Source: Gordonia terrae (GTDB taxonomy: Bacteria; Actinomycetota; Actinomycetes; Mycobacteriales; Mycobacteriaceae). From it: a DNA stretch of 64,000 nt. This document shows, in pieces, positions 8,060-16,517 of the stretch (its first letter is position 1; each line of letters starts with the position of its first letter). Location: positions 5,084,001 to 5,148,000 of the forward strand of contig NZ_CP016594.1 in assembly GCF_001698225.1 (NCBI RefSeq). The letters run 5' to 3'. Both the position numbers and the translations under genes were made by a program. The notes beneath the pieces were generated by a model. The model searched no databases and had not been told where the DNA came from. It worked only from the letters and a program-made list of their open reading frames with translations.

Positions 8060-9094
8060 TCATTGGATACGAACTTCGAACGAGTACACACTAAGTCGGA
8101 TCTCGCCTGACGTGACCACCAACTCGTGCACTCCGGGAGCCTCAAACTTAATGGACGCGCGAACGGAACGACATACCCTGTTGAGCGGTCCCGTAGGTTC
8201 GGGCACCTCCACATCGATCCTACTGAGGTGTCGTCTGTTTTCTCCGGGGTCCAGCACGGAGACATCGAAGCTCAGCATCGAGTTAGGCTGTGTCGTGCCG
8301 AACTCGACAACCAGCGCAGCGTCTATGATCGTTGCGAACGGCAGTTCGGGAACTCTGTAGTACTCCCAACCTCCACCGAGCAGATGCACGAGCCCATCCG
8401 CGACGGCAACACTGTTCGCTGGGAAGAACACCGGGATCTTCAGCCCAGCAGCGATGTCGTCAGTTTCTACGGTTCTTCCCTCGAACTTGAGAACCCCGCC
8501 GCCACCTCCGCCGCCTCCGGGATAACTCCCCGGCCCGCCTGCAAGGTCAATCGTCATCTCGGCCGCTATATCGTCCGGGAGGCTGCCGATCCCAACAATC
8601 GTCAGGACACCACCCTCACCCCCGCCCCCTAGTGGGTAACCCCCGTCACCCCCCACTTTGAATACGGCGTTACGGAAGTCCATGTGGGTTGCCCCGGCCT
8701 CGTAAACAGCGACTGTCCACTGCAGCGCAGTGATTACCTGCGAGGGTGCGTCTATCGCACCGGCGGCCGCGCCAGCCTCCTCATGCCTACGTTTGATCTC
8801 AACCAGCGCCTCCACAGTGTAGATTTCCAGATTTTCGAGCGCGTCGATCAGCTTGTGGCAGTTGCGGCACAGGAGAACTAGATTGCCAAATCCGTGGCGC
8901 TCCTCGTCCGTTTGACTGTCTAGGTACCGAGGACCACCAGGGTTATGAGCGCGTATGTGGCAGACCTCGCCAAGAATCGTCCCGGTCTCGGATGACACCA
9001 GTTGTGTCGTGCAGTCTGGCATTGCGCACTGGTTCATCGACACTGCGAAGAGCCGCCGAACAACCGCCTCACGCGGACGGGTAAGAGTCGCCAC
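8060..9094 (-). CDS. HNH endonuclease fused to glycine-rich repeats and a C-terminal beta domain; candidate cargo/defence gene
   Basis: 344 aa, GTG start at 9094. Residues about 10-85 form an HNH domain with zinc-type Cys pairs: QCAMPDC, then GEVCHIRAHNPGGPRY and GNLVLLCRNCHKLID, containing the catalytic His. A central region (about 145-215) has two related glycine-rich units, YPLGGGGEGGVL and YPGGGGGGGGVL, each followed by a DDIAA motif. The last 130 residues look like an all-beta sandwich that recalls DUF6941, but I cannot confirm it. It lies at the attachment-site end of the element, where cargo and anti-phage genes often sit. Nuclease activity is likely from the motif; the defence role is inference. 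Confidence 0.75.
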   Translation of the reverse strand: MATLTRPREAVVRRLFAVSMNQCAMPDCTTQLVSSETGTILGEVCHIRAHNPGGPRYLDSQTDEERHGFGNLVLLCRNCHKLIDALENLEIYTVEALVEIKRRHEEAGAAAGAIDAPSQVITALQWTVAVYEAGATHMDFRNAVFKVGGDGGYPLGGGGEGGVLTIVGIGSLPDDIAAEMTIDLAGGPGSYPGGGGGGGGVLKFEGRTVETDDIAAGLKIPVFFPANSVAVADGLVHLLGGGWEYYRVPELPFATIIDAALVVEFGTTQPNSMLSFDVSVLDPGENRRHLSRIDVEVPEPTGPLNRVCRSVRASIKFEAPGVHELVVTSGEIRLSVYSFEVRIQ

Positions 9095-9311
9095 CAGTTC
9101 GATTCTAGGGACTCGATCCAGAACGCCGACGCGTATCGGGGCCGCGCAGGGGCCGCGTCCGGGAGCGAATCCCAGCCGTCCGGGACCGAATCCGGGGCGT
9201 CCCGAAGCGAGCCGGAAGCGACCTCATTACCTGGTCTGACCAGCGCTTACGCGCGTCCCGCCGAGGCGTCTACCTGCACTGACTCGAACCCACGTGCGGA
9301 CCCTGAAAATT

Positions 9312-9356
9312 CTTCCCAAGCTGAATACGCGGGTTCGATTCCCGTCATCGGCTCCA
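9312..9356 (+). other. Attachment site: 3' part of tRNA-Gly(CCC)
   Basis: The 45 bases form exactly the 3' part of a tRNA. They hold the anticodon loop TTCCCAA (9313-9319, anticodon CCC), the 3' anticodon strand GCTGA, variable loop ATAC, T-arm GCGGG-TTCGATT-CCCGT (9329-9345), acceptor strand CATCGGC (9346-9352), discriminator T and encoded CCA (9354-9356). The matching 5' half is absent upstream, so it is not a functional tRNA. Tyrosine integrases commonly recombine at this part of tRNA genes and leave such a duplicate at the distal end of the element. Confidence 0.9.
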
Positions 9357-9398
9357 CCATCACGGGGTCCGCAAGGCACTCCCCTGGTCCACTGTCGA

Positions 9399-10460
9399 CT
9401 AGCCGAAGAGAGCCACAGCGGTGCCGGAGATCAGCGGCACGCTGAGTAGGACCAGGACGACTGAGTTGATCCATCCGTGGTCACGCAGAACCGCCAAGAA
9501 CTTACGGACCTGGGCGTTGGGGACGAAGTATCGCGCGGTGTGGGCGCCGGTCGAGAATCCGTCGATCCCAGCAGACCGCATGAGCATCGCTCCGCGGAAG
9601 GCGTGATAGCCGCTCGTCACCACCGCGACCGGTTCGGTCACTCCACGCTCGTCGAGCACACGCCTCGAGTACCGGAGGTTCTCCGCGGTGTCGGTGGATC
9701 GATCCTCGAGCGCAATGGCATCACGATCGACGCCCTTCGAGACGAGGTACTCGGCCATCGCCGCGGCCTCCGACAGCCGCTCGTCGCCACCTCTGCCTCC
9801 GGAGCAGATGATCAGCGGGTCCAGGCCGGAAGCCCGGGCCAGATCATAGATCTCGCGACCGCGGTCGAGTCGTGACGCCAGCAATGGACCAACGCGCGAC
9901 CCGTCGAGGAGACCGGCACCCAGGACGATGATCGCGCCGACCTTCGCCCGTCGCGCCCGCCACTTGCTCCACCGACCGTACAGCCACGACCAGAGGAGCA
10001 GGGAGGCGAATACGAATCCCAGGTAACCGGCCGGAATGCCCACCGCCAGGAGGAAGTTGAGCAGAGCGTTGCTCGTCGACACGTCGAACCATCCGACGAT
10101 GATCCCGAGCAGGACAGCGAGCGCGTAACCGGACAGGAGTGAACCCAGGAGCGCCGACAGCAGGTTCGCGGGGCGGCGCCCCTCTCGGCGCAGCAGCGTC
10201 ACGCCGTTGGCGATCAACGACGCCCCGAGAATGAGAGTGGCAAGCAGCGCAACGAGTCCGAGGGCCACGATGACCACCGCCGGCGCGAGAACCGAGCCGT
10301 CGTCGTCGATGCCCCTGTCCACGGCCACGATCACCGCGGCGAGCATCACGCCCGACAGGCCCGCGGTCAGCAGGATGCCGGGGCTCAGACGACGTGGGTC
10401 CTGCCATGCGAGCACCGCGCTCGCGATGAGCAGCACTGCAGCCACGATGAGTACGCCCAT
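9399..10460 (-). CDS. YdcF/DUF218-family membrane protein
   Basis: 353 aa from the ATG at 10460. Five or so hydrophobic segments come first (residues about 1-165). A cytoplasmic/periplasmic YdcF domain follows: IIVLGAGLLDG, ICSGGRGGDERLSEAAAMAEYL, LEDRSTDTAENLRYS and VTSGYHAFRGAMLMRSAG. A final membrane segment lies near the C-terminus. YdcF proteins are poorly understood and are linked to envelope or peptidoglycan-related functions. A longer frame opens at 10529, but the chosen start places the first membrane helix at the N-terminus and leaves a 126-base divergent promoter region. It is the first chromosomal gene beyond the attachment site. Confidence 0.85.
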   Translation of the reverse strand: MGVLIVAAVLLIASAVLAWQDPRRLSPGILLTAGLSGVMLAAVIVAVDRGIDDDGSVLAPAVVIVALGLVALLATLILGASLIANGVTLLRREGRRPANLLSALLGSLLSGYALAVLLGIIVGWFDVSTSNALLNFLLAVGIPAGYLGFVFASLLLWSWLYGRWSKWRARRAKVGAIIVLGAGLLDGSRVGPLLASRLDRGREIYDLARASGLDPLIICSGGRGGDERLSEAAAMAEYLVSKGVDRDAIALEDRSTDTAENLRYSRRVLDERGVTEPVAVVTSGYHAFRGAMLMRSAGIDGFSTGAHTARYFVPNAQVRKFLAVLRDHGWINSVVLVLLSVPLISGTAVALFG

Positions 10461-10586
10461 CACGAACTTGATGGTGTCACAGCTGTCGCGCAGGTCGGGA
10501 CATGAGGTACGAGCGCGGTCGGCGTGCAATCATCAGACGAACCGGGCCGTCGCCATCGTCGGTCCTCGTCATCCCAGGACGCACAC

Positions 10587-11687
10587 ATGCATCTGCCCGC
10601 GGTGAGAATTCCGATTCTGGCGCTGAGCATCGGCCTGCTCGTGAGCTGGATGATGCCTCCGCCCGCACAGGCGGCGCCCAACCGGGTGGATGCGACGCCG
10701 ACGGGATTGACGCTCGACGGACGCCAGTGGTGGCCATCCGGATTCGACGCGTACCAGCTGGCCACCGACTGGTCGGTGAACGCCGGGTGTGGAGCGATGG
10801 TGGATCTCGACGACTATTTCGCTGCCCTACCCCCGCATTCGCTCACCCGCTTTAATCTGTTCGCTCGACTGGCGGTGAACAAGTACACCCAGCAGTTGGA
10901 TTTCGGGCCGATGGACGCCGTCTTCGACGCCGCGGCGCGGCACGACCAGATGGTGCTGCCGGTCCTGGCCGCGGCCGACGGCGCCTGCGAGAGCGGAGTT
11001 TTCAAGGAACGCGACTGGTACCGATCGGGCTGGCGAACGGCCGCCGGAGCGGGCGGACTCACGTTCGAGGAATGGGTGCGGACGGCAGTGAGACGCTGGA
11101 AGGCCAGCCCGGCGCTGGCGGGATGGGAATTGGTGGGTGAACCCGAGCCGTCCGTCTGTGGCGATCAGACGTGTGCCTGGCAACAGCGGTCGTGCCCGGT
11201 CGACGCCGCGCGCGTACTGCGGTCCTTTTTCGGCGCGGCAGGTGCCATGGTCACCCGACTGCACGGCGGGGCGGTGATCTGGTCCGGCTTCACCGGCGGT
11301 GGCCAGTGCGGCACCGCCGGACCCGACTATCAGTACGTCGCGGGCTCCCCGTATGTGGATGTCCTGGACTATCACGACTACGGTGCGGACGGAGTCGCGC
11401 TCCCCGGGGATCAGTGGAACGGGCTGGCCGAACGTCTACGACAGGCGCGCGCAGTCGGAAAACCTCTCGCCGTGAACGAGATCGGCCAGTTCGCCGGTTC
11501 GTGCGGTTCGAGGTCCGGGCGCGTCGACGACTTCCGGACCAAGGTCGCCGGTCAGCGGGCGGCCGGGACGGCAACCGCACTGTTCTGGGCGTTCGTCCCG
11601 GACCCGCGGGACGACCAGTGCACTTACGACATCGGTCCCGGCGACCCGGTGCACGACCTGGTCGCCGAACTGACCCTTCTCGATTGA
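10587..11687 (+). CDS. Secreted glycoside hydrolase family 5-like protein
   Basis: 366 aa. Residues 1-30 are a signal peptide (LALSIGLLVSWMM, cleavage near PAQAA). The mature part starts with TLDGRQWWPSGFDAYQLATDW, typical of GH5/mannanase-like TIM barrels. Candidate acid/base Glu lies in GWELVGEPEPS (about residue 182) and the nucleophile in LAVNEIGQFAG (about 297). Six or more Cys residues suggest extracellular disulfides. Start chosen at ATG 10587 with AGGA upstream. The polysaccharide substrate cannot be read from sequence. Divergent from the YdcF gene. Confidence 0.75.
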   Translation: MHLPAVRIPILALSIGLLVSWMMPPPAQAAPNRVDATPTGLTLDGRQWWPSGFDAYQLATDWSVNAGCGAMVDLDDYFAALPPHSLTRFNLFARLAVNKYTQQLDFGPMDAVFDAAARHDQMVLPVLAAADGACESGVFKERDWYRSGWRTAAGAGGLTFEEWVRTAVRRWKASPALAGWELVGEPEPSVCGDQTCAWQQRSCPVDAARVLRSFFGAAGAMVTRLHGGAVIWSGFTGGGQCGTAGPDYQYVAGSPYVDVLDYHDYGADGVALPGDQWNGLAERLRQARAVGKPLAVNEIGQFAGSCGSRSGRVDDFRTKVAGQRAAGTATALFWAFVPDPRDDQCTYDIGPGDPVHDLVAELTLLD

Positions 11688-11752
11688 GGCCCGGCACCCA
11701 GGCAACTGCGCAACGCCCGGCCGACGGGCCGACCGGCCGTTAGACTCTGCCG

Positions 11753-13261
11753 GTGTCCAGTCCTCTGGGGATCACCCCCGACGAGTCTCTGCGCAAGGGA
11801 CTTCAGAGTCGCCACATCAGCATGCTCGCGCTCGGCGGCGCCATCGGCACCGGCTTGTTCGTCGCGTCGGGCGCCACCATCTCCGACGCGGGTCCGGGTG
11901 GCGCCATCCTGGCGTATCTGCTGATGGGTTGCATGGTCTTCTTCCTCATGCAAAGCCTCGGCGAGATGTCGGCATACATCCCGTGCAGCAACCCATTCGA
12001 GGAGTACGGCAAACGCTTCGTGAGCAAGTCCTTCGGTTTCGCCGCCGGGTGGAACTACTGGCTCAACTGGTCGGTCACCCTGGCCGCCGAGTTGGTGGCC
12101 GCCGGGCTGATCATGAAGTACTGGGCCCCCGACGTGCCGTCGTGGATCTGGTCGATCGTGTTCCTGGCGGGTCTGCTGGCCCTGAACCTGTTCGCGGTCA
12201 AGGCGTTCGGCGAGGCCGAGTTCTGGTTCGCGGCGATCAAGGTCATCGCGGTGGTCGTCTTCCTCATCGTCGGCGTGCTGCTGATCCTCGGGGTCGTCGG
12301 CGACCGCCCGTCGCCGGGGTTCAGCAATTGGACGATCGACGACGCTCCGTTCGTGGACTTCCCGCTCGGCATGTTGTCGGTCTTCCTCATCGCCGGCTTC
12401 GCATTCCAGGGCACCGAGATGATCGCGGTCGCCGCCGGCGAGGCAGTCGAACCGAAGACCGCGATTCCGCGTGCGGTGCGCACCGTTTTCGTGCGCATCC
12501 TGCTGTTCTACATCGGCACCCTCACCATCATCGCGTTCCTGATCCCCTACACCGACCCCAATCTGCTGAATGCATCCGAGGAGAACATCGCGGTCGCCCC
12601 CTTCACCCTCGTGTTCTCCGAAGCGGGGATCGCGGTGGCGGCATCGATCATGAACGCCGTGATCCTGATCGCGATCCTGTCGGCGGGCAATGCGAGCCTG
12701 TTCGCGGCAACCCGCGCGTTGTACGGCCTGTCGGTTCAGGGCAACGCGCCGCGTGTGTTCTCGTGGGTCACGCGATCAGGTGTGCCACTCCTCGCCGTGG
12801 CCGCGACGACGGCCATCGGTGCCCTCTGCTTCCTGGCGAGTCGGGTGGGCGACGGTCGCGCCTACGTCTGGCTCGTCACCGCCTCGTCGGTGGCCGGTTT
12901 CATCACGTGGATGGGTATCGCCTGGGCCCACTATCGGTTCCGGCGGGCGTGGCACGCGCAAGGTCTGGACCTCGGCAGACTCCCCTACAAGGCCTGGCTC
13001 TATCCGGCCGGACCGATCATCGCGTTGCTCATGAGCGTTGCAGTCATCGCCGGCCAGAATCTCCCGGCGATCCGCGACGGCTCCGCGGGAAATCTCGAAC
13101 TGTGGCTCACCGCCTACGGTGCGCTGTTCGTGTTCCTCGCGCTGTGGTGGGGCCACAAGGTGATCACGCGCAGCCCGAGCGTGGACCTGCTCACCGCCGA
13201 TCTGTCACCCACGTCGGCTGCGTCGGCGCACCGCGACCCGGATCCGGACCTCGTCGGCTGA
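11753..13261 (+). CDS. Amino-acid permease, APC superfamily
   Basis: 502 aa, about 12 membrane helices; proton-coupled uptake of amino acids. The N-terminus LRKGLQSRHISMLALGGAIGTGLFVASGATI is the signature of the AAT/lysine-permease group. The motif FAFQGTEMIAVAAGEAVEPKTAIPRAVR is the conserved helix 6 region. The GTG start is preceded by TAGACT and six bases, indicating a leaderless transcript. Substrate (lysine or another amino acid) is not certain. It stands alone between the hydrolase and the GyrI-like gene. Confidence 0.88.
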   Translation: MSSPLGITPDESLRKGLQSRHISMLALGGAIGTGLFVASGATISDAGPGGAILAYLLMGCMVFFLMQSLGEMSAYIPCSNPFEEYGKRFVSKSFGFAAGWNYWLNWSVTLAAELVAAGLIMKYWAPDVPSWIWSIVFLAGLLALNLFAVKAFGEAEFWFAAIKVIAVVVFLIVGVLLILGVVGDRPSPGFSNWTIDDAPFVDFPLGMLSVFLIAGFAFQGTEMIAVAAGEAVEPKTAIPRAVRTVFVRILLFYIGTLTIIAFLIPYTDPNLLNASEENIAVAPFTLVFSEAGIAVAASIMNAVILIAILSAGNASLFAATRALYGLSVQGNAPRVFSWVTRSGVPLLAVAATTAIGALCFLASRVGDGRAYVWLVTASSVAGFITWMGIAWAHYRFRRAWHAQGLDLGRLPYKAWLYPAGPIIALLMSVAVIAGQNLPAIRDGSAGNLELWLTAYGALFVFLALWWGHKVITRSPSVDLLTADLSPTSAASAHRDPDPDLVG

Positions 13262-13346
13262 CCCGCTCGTCGGGCACTAGCCAAGTGGGGCACCGGGTCT
13301 CGCCCAGTCAGCTCGCGCCGCCGCGAATGGGCAGTAGGCTCGGTCC

Positions 13347-13835
13347 ATGCAGATCGTTCCCGAGATCGTCGACGTCGACCCGGTCGAACTCGCGGTGGTA
13401 CGAAAGACCGTGGCCATGGACGAGATAGAGGCCTTCTACGACTCGGCGTTCCCGCTTCTGGTGTCGAGCATCGAGCAGTCGGGGCGCACGATCGCCGGAC
13501 CGGCGTACGGCTTGACCTTCTCCATGCCGTCGGAGACTCCCGACGGCATGGTCATGGACATGGGGGCCGCGTTCCCCGTCGATGCGCCGTTCCCCGACAC
13601 AGATCAGGTGTTCGGGATGCGGACTCGGGGCGGGCAGATCGCCCGCCATCTACACCAGGGCAGCTACGACCTGCTGCCCGAGTTGTATGCGGCGGTCTTC
13701 TCGTGGATAGACGAACAGGGCCTCACGCCTGGCGAGTTCGCGTGGGAGGTTTACGTGACCCAGCCGACTCCCGACGCCGACCCGGACAGCCTGCTCACCG
13801 AGATCGTCGTGCCATTGTCCGTCGCGGACATGTAG
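13347..13835 (+). CDS. GyrI-like small-molecule-binding domain protein
   Basis: 162 aa. The sequence ELAVVRKTVAMDEIEAFYDSAFPLL, followed by a middle strand region (GMVMDMGAAFPVD) and YDLLPELYAAVFSWIDEQGLTPGEFAWEVYVT, matches the AraC effector-binding / GyrI-like fold, here without a DNA-binding domain. Such proteins bind small hydrophobic or cationic ligands. TAGGCT then six bases then ATG indicates a leaderless start. Confidence 0.78.
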   Translation: MQIVPEIVDVDPVELAVVRKTVAMDEIEAFYDSAFPLLVSSIEQSGRTIAGPAYGLTFSMPSETPDGMVMDMGAAFPVDAPFPDTDQVFGMRTRGGQIARHLHQGSYDLLPELYAAVFSWIDEQGLTPGEFAWEVYVTQPTPDADPDSLLTEIVVPLSVADM

Positions 13836-13856
13836 GCCGCCTCGAGGCCGGGCCGA

Positions 13857-14327
13857 TCAGCCGACGAGCTCGGCGATGTGGTTCAACGAGTTACGCAGAT
13901 GGTCGTCGGCGAACGGCGGGAACTCGATGTACTCGCGGATGTAGGTGGGTACGGCCGACCAGTCGTAGGTCAAGGTGAGCTCGGTGCACGACTCCCCAAC
14001 CGGCGCCAGGTCGTACCGCCAGGTCCAGCCGCCGAACTCGAGCTCCCCCGAGTCGTTGCGCTGTCCTGGTTGCCACGCTATCGCCGACACCGGTTCGATC
14101 ACCTCGACCCGGTTCTCCATCAGGTAGTCACCGTCCGGATGGTTCGAGTGGTACATGTTCATCCGGAAGAGCTGACCCACCTCCCGCAGCGGTGTCGTGT
14201 CGACTGCGCCCCGAACCCAGCCGGTGCCGTCGATGGCCTGGTGGGTGCGCGGGTCGGCGAGGGTCGCGAACACCTCGTCGGGTGTGGCGGAGATCGTGAG
14301 GCTGACGGCAACGCTGTCGTGAGTCAT
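13857..14327 (-). CDS. SRPBCC / polyketide-cyclase-like protein
   Basis: 156 aa from the ATG at 14327. The pattern VSLTISATPDEVFATLADPRTHQAIDGTG at the N-terminus and GGWTWRYDLAPVGESCTELTLTYDW further on are typical of SRPBCC (START-like) proteins, which enclose a hydrophobic ligand pocket. Ligand and reaction are unknown. The frame extends upstream to 14402, but the domain begins at the chosen start. Convergent with the GyrI-like gene. Confidence 0.8.
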   Translation of the reverse strand: MTHDSVAVSLTISATPDEVFATLADPRTHQAIDGTGWVRGAVDTTPLREVGQLFRMNMYHSNHPDGDYLMENRVEVIEPVSAIAWQPGQRNDSGELEFGGWTWRYDLAPVGESCTELTLTYDWSAVPTYIREYIEFPPFADDHLRNSLNHIAELVG

Positions 14328-14491
14328 GCTGCTGACCCTTTCTGGTCGGGTTCCCCGGATCGGGGCGTGGACACAGGGGTTGACCCGAACCGGCATCGAC
14401 ACTCATCGGTGACTCGAGCCTCATCTCTCCGCGACGTTCCGGACGTCTCCGTAGCCCGGCTCGACACCCGAACGCATGTCATCCTCGTGAG

Positions 14492-14908
14492 ATGGACCTG
14501 CGCCTGACTCGCGAACGTTTCGCCGCCGCGCGATCGGTCACGCTCGCCACGGTGTCGCCCTCCGACACACCGCACCTGGTCCCCGTCGTATGCGCAATCG
14601 ATGACGACGTCATCTACACGTGCGTGGATCACAAGCCGAAACGCACCACCGCACTCCGTCGTCTCGCCAACATCGCGAACAATCCCGCGGTGTCGCTCTT
14701 GGCTGACCAGTACTCCGACAACTGGGATGAACTCTGGTGGGTGCGGGTCGACGGCCGGGCACACGTCGTCGACGCCGGTGAACCCGTCGGCAGTCACGGC
14801 ATCGACACGCTGGCCGCGAAGTACCCGCAGTATCGACAACGACGGCCCGAGGGACCGGTGATCGTCGTGGAGTCCCTGACGTGGCACAGCTGGTCGGCGA
14901 CCGCATAG
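14492..14908 (+). CDS. PPOX-class F420-dependent oxidoreductase-like protein
   Basis: 138 aa, split-barrel flavin/F420-binding family. SVTLATVSPSDTPHLVPVVCAIDDDVIYTCVDHKPKRTTALRRLANIANNPAVSLLADQY is the core strand-and-loop pattern; the WWVRVDGRAHVVD strand and a final WHSWSA complete it. It probably resembles the TIGR03668 group of F420-linked proteins. The substrate is unknown. Next to another F420-type protein (15027-15686), which supports a cofactor link. Confidence 0.8.
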   Translation: MDLRLTRERFAAARSVTLATVSPSDTPHLVPVVCAIDDDVIYTCVDHKPKRTTALRRLANIANNPAVSLLADQYSDNWDELWWVRVDGRAHVVDAGEPVGSHGIDTLAAKYPQYRQRRPEGPVIVVESLTWHSWSATA

Positions 14909-15026
14909 TCACGGCGGGACCGAGGAGGCGCTCGTCACCCTTCATCGGGCACGGGAATGACCCGCCACACGCCCTCGTTGCGCGAATGGTCATCAAGATC
15001 GTCCACCAAGAGGCAGAGGTGCAGTT

Positions 15027-15686
15027 GTGAAGATCGGGATCATCGGTGCAGGATTCATCGGCGGGACGCTCACGCGTCGTCTGACATCGCTGGGACACGA
15101 GGTGCGGGTGGCGAACTCGCGCGACCCGGAGACGCTGGCCGAACTGGCCTCCGAGACCGGTGCCACGGCGGTGTGGGCGGCCGACACCGCGCAGGACGCC
15201 GACCTGGTGATCGTCAGCATCCCGCAGAAGAACACCCCCGACCTCGCGCCGGGCATCCTCGACGCCCGCAAGGCCGACGCGCCGGTCATCGAGACCAACA
15301 ACTACTACCCGCAGCAGCGCGACGGGAAGATCGAGGCGATCGAGAACGGCACACCCGAGAGCGTCTGGGTGTCGGAACTGCTCGGCGTGCCGGTGTACAA
15401 GGTGTTCAACGGCATCTACTGGAAGCACCTGCTGAACAAGGGCGTACCGGCGGGCACAGCGGGCCGGATCGCGCTGCCGATCGCCGGCGACGACCCCGCC
15501 GGCAAGGAGATCGTGTTTCGGGTCGTCGACGAACTCGGGTTCGACCCGGTCGACGCCGGCCTGCTCGCCGAGTCGTGGCGCCAGCAGCCGGGTACTCCGG
15601 TGTACGGCAAGGACTTCGGCGTCGACGACACGGTCAAGGCGCTCGCCGAGGCGTCACCCGAGCGCACCGCGGAATGGCGCGCCTGA
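15027..15686 (+). CDS. F420-dependent NADP oxidoreductase-like dinucleotide-binding protein
   Basis: 219 aa. The N-terminal Rossmann motif MKIGIIGAGFIGGTLTRRLTSLGHEVRVANSRDPE is clear. LVIVSIPQKNTPDL and VIETNNYYPQ follow as in NADPH:F420 reductase-like proteins. The GTG start has GAGG upstream. It may reduce F420 with NADPH or act on another substrate; the exact activity cannot be assigned. Confidence 0.8.
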   Translation: MKIGIIGAGFIGGTLTRRLTSLGHEVRVANSRDPETLAELASETGATAVWAADTAQDADLVIVSIPQKNTPDLAPGILDARKADAPVIETNNYYPQQRDGKIEAIENGTPESVWVSELLGVPVYKVFNGIYWKHLLNKGVPAGTAGRIALPIAGDDPAGKEIVFRVVDELGFDPVDAGLLAESWRQQPGTPVYGKDFGVDDTVKALAEASPERTAEWRA

Positions 15687-15723
15687 CGCACCCTCTCCCG
15701 GGGGCGGCACGCCACGGCTGAGG

Positions 15724-16485
15724 TCACCGACGTTTCGGACGTCCCGACCCGCGCCGCGCACTCTTGCCGGGGATCTTCCCGGCCGCCTCGCGTGCCGCCC
15801 TCTTCGCCGCCGCTTTCTCCTTGGCCGATCGCTTCGGCGCCTCGCCGGTGCGTCCGCGCGACGACGTCGGCTTACGGCCACGCACGATGCCGATGAACTC
15901 GTCCGCCGATTCTGTTGTGGGAGCAGGCCACAGGAGCCCCACGGCACTCGTCGGCGCGTCGATCACCGGACGGTAGACCAGGTCCTTGCGGTGGTGCAGA
16001 CGCGCCAGCGACTGCGGCACGAGCAGCACACCGACGCCGGCTGCGACGAGTTCGACTGCGTCACCGGCGGTCTCGGGCCGGTGCTCCACCGCCGTGCCCG
16101 GGCGGTCCGGCACCGTCAACGGCTCGTCCAGCGGCCAGAGGAACTGTTCGTCGGCGAGATCGGCCAGCGTCATCTCCTCACCCGCCGTCAGGACATGGTC
16201 TTTCGGCACGACGACGACGGTGATCTCCTCGTACAGTTCGATGGTGTGGTGCTGCCGCGCATCGCCGTACCGGAGCGCCTCCGGCAACCGCGTGATCGCC
16301 ATGTCCACACGCCCCTCCGCGACCGCCTCTCCGCAGTCCGCGACATCGAGCGCGACGAGTTCCAGCGGCACATCGGGACGACGCTCCGCCCAGATCCCGA
16401 CCCATTTGCTCGGTGTGACGCCCGGGACGTACGCCAGCCGGAACGCGGGGGCCTCGCCGGCAGCGTGATCGTCGGGTGTTATCAC
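15724..16485 (-). CDS. LysR-type substrate-binding domain protein without an HTH, with basic tail
   Basis: 253 aa. Residues about 12-195 are a type 2 periplasmic-binding fold as in the LysR effector domain: FRLAYVPGVTPSKWVGIWAERRPDVPLELVALD, GRVDMAITRLP, ITVVVVPKDHVL, and VELVAAGVGVLLVPQSLARLH. No helix-turn-helix precedes it. The C-terminal 55 residues are highly basic (KRSAKEKAAAKRAAREAAGK and GRPKRR), so the protein could still bind nucleic acid. I chose the GTG at 16485 because TAGCCT stands six bases upstream; a GTG at 16491 is possible. Divergent from the DUF5997 gene with 32 bases between. Confidence 0.78.
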   Translation of the reverse strand: MITPDDHAAGEAPAFRLAYVPGVTPSKWVGIWAERRPDVPLELVALDVADCGEAVAEGRVDMAITRLPEALRYGDARQHHTIELYEEITVVVVPKDHVLTAGEEMTLADLADEQFLWPLDEPLTVPDRPGTAVEHRPETAGDAVELVAAGVGVLLVPQSLARLHHRKDLVYRPVIDAPTSAVGLLWPAPTTESADEFIGIVRGRKPTSSRGRTGEAPKRSAKEKAAAKRAAREAAGKIPGKSARRGSGRPKRR

Positions 16486-16517
16486 GTCCACAGGCTACCG
16501 CCCGATACCCTCGACGA

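Larger units (their letters stand above)
1..9356. mobile_element. Integrative element (satellite/prophage-like), right part; left end outside the window
   Basis: All eight protein genes from the left edge to 9094 lie on the minus strand. They encode phage-type functions: tyrosine integrase, serine recombinase, prim-pol/ATPase, excisionase-like HTH, capsid and HNH nuclease. The right boundary is a 45-bp copy of a tRNA-Gly 3' end, after which ordinary chromosomal genes begin. No portal, terminase, protease or tail gene is visible in this part. The element therefore looks like a phage satellite, or like the small mycobacterial prophage-like elements that carry few structural genes. The left junction, expected to hold the intact tRNA-Gly, is not in the window. 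Element identity is strong; the satellite label is inference. Confidence 0.8.

Noticed and set aside
9280..9310. Apparent T-loop (CTCGAACCCA) in reverse orientation next to the tRNA-Gly fragment
   Set aside because: Stem positions do not pair and no acceptor or anticodon arm can be drawn.
9247..9474. Minus-strand frame starting before the attachment site
   Set aside because: The segment MTGIEPAYSAWEE is the well-known false translation of the region around a tRNA 3' end.
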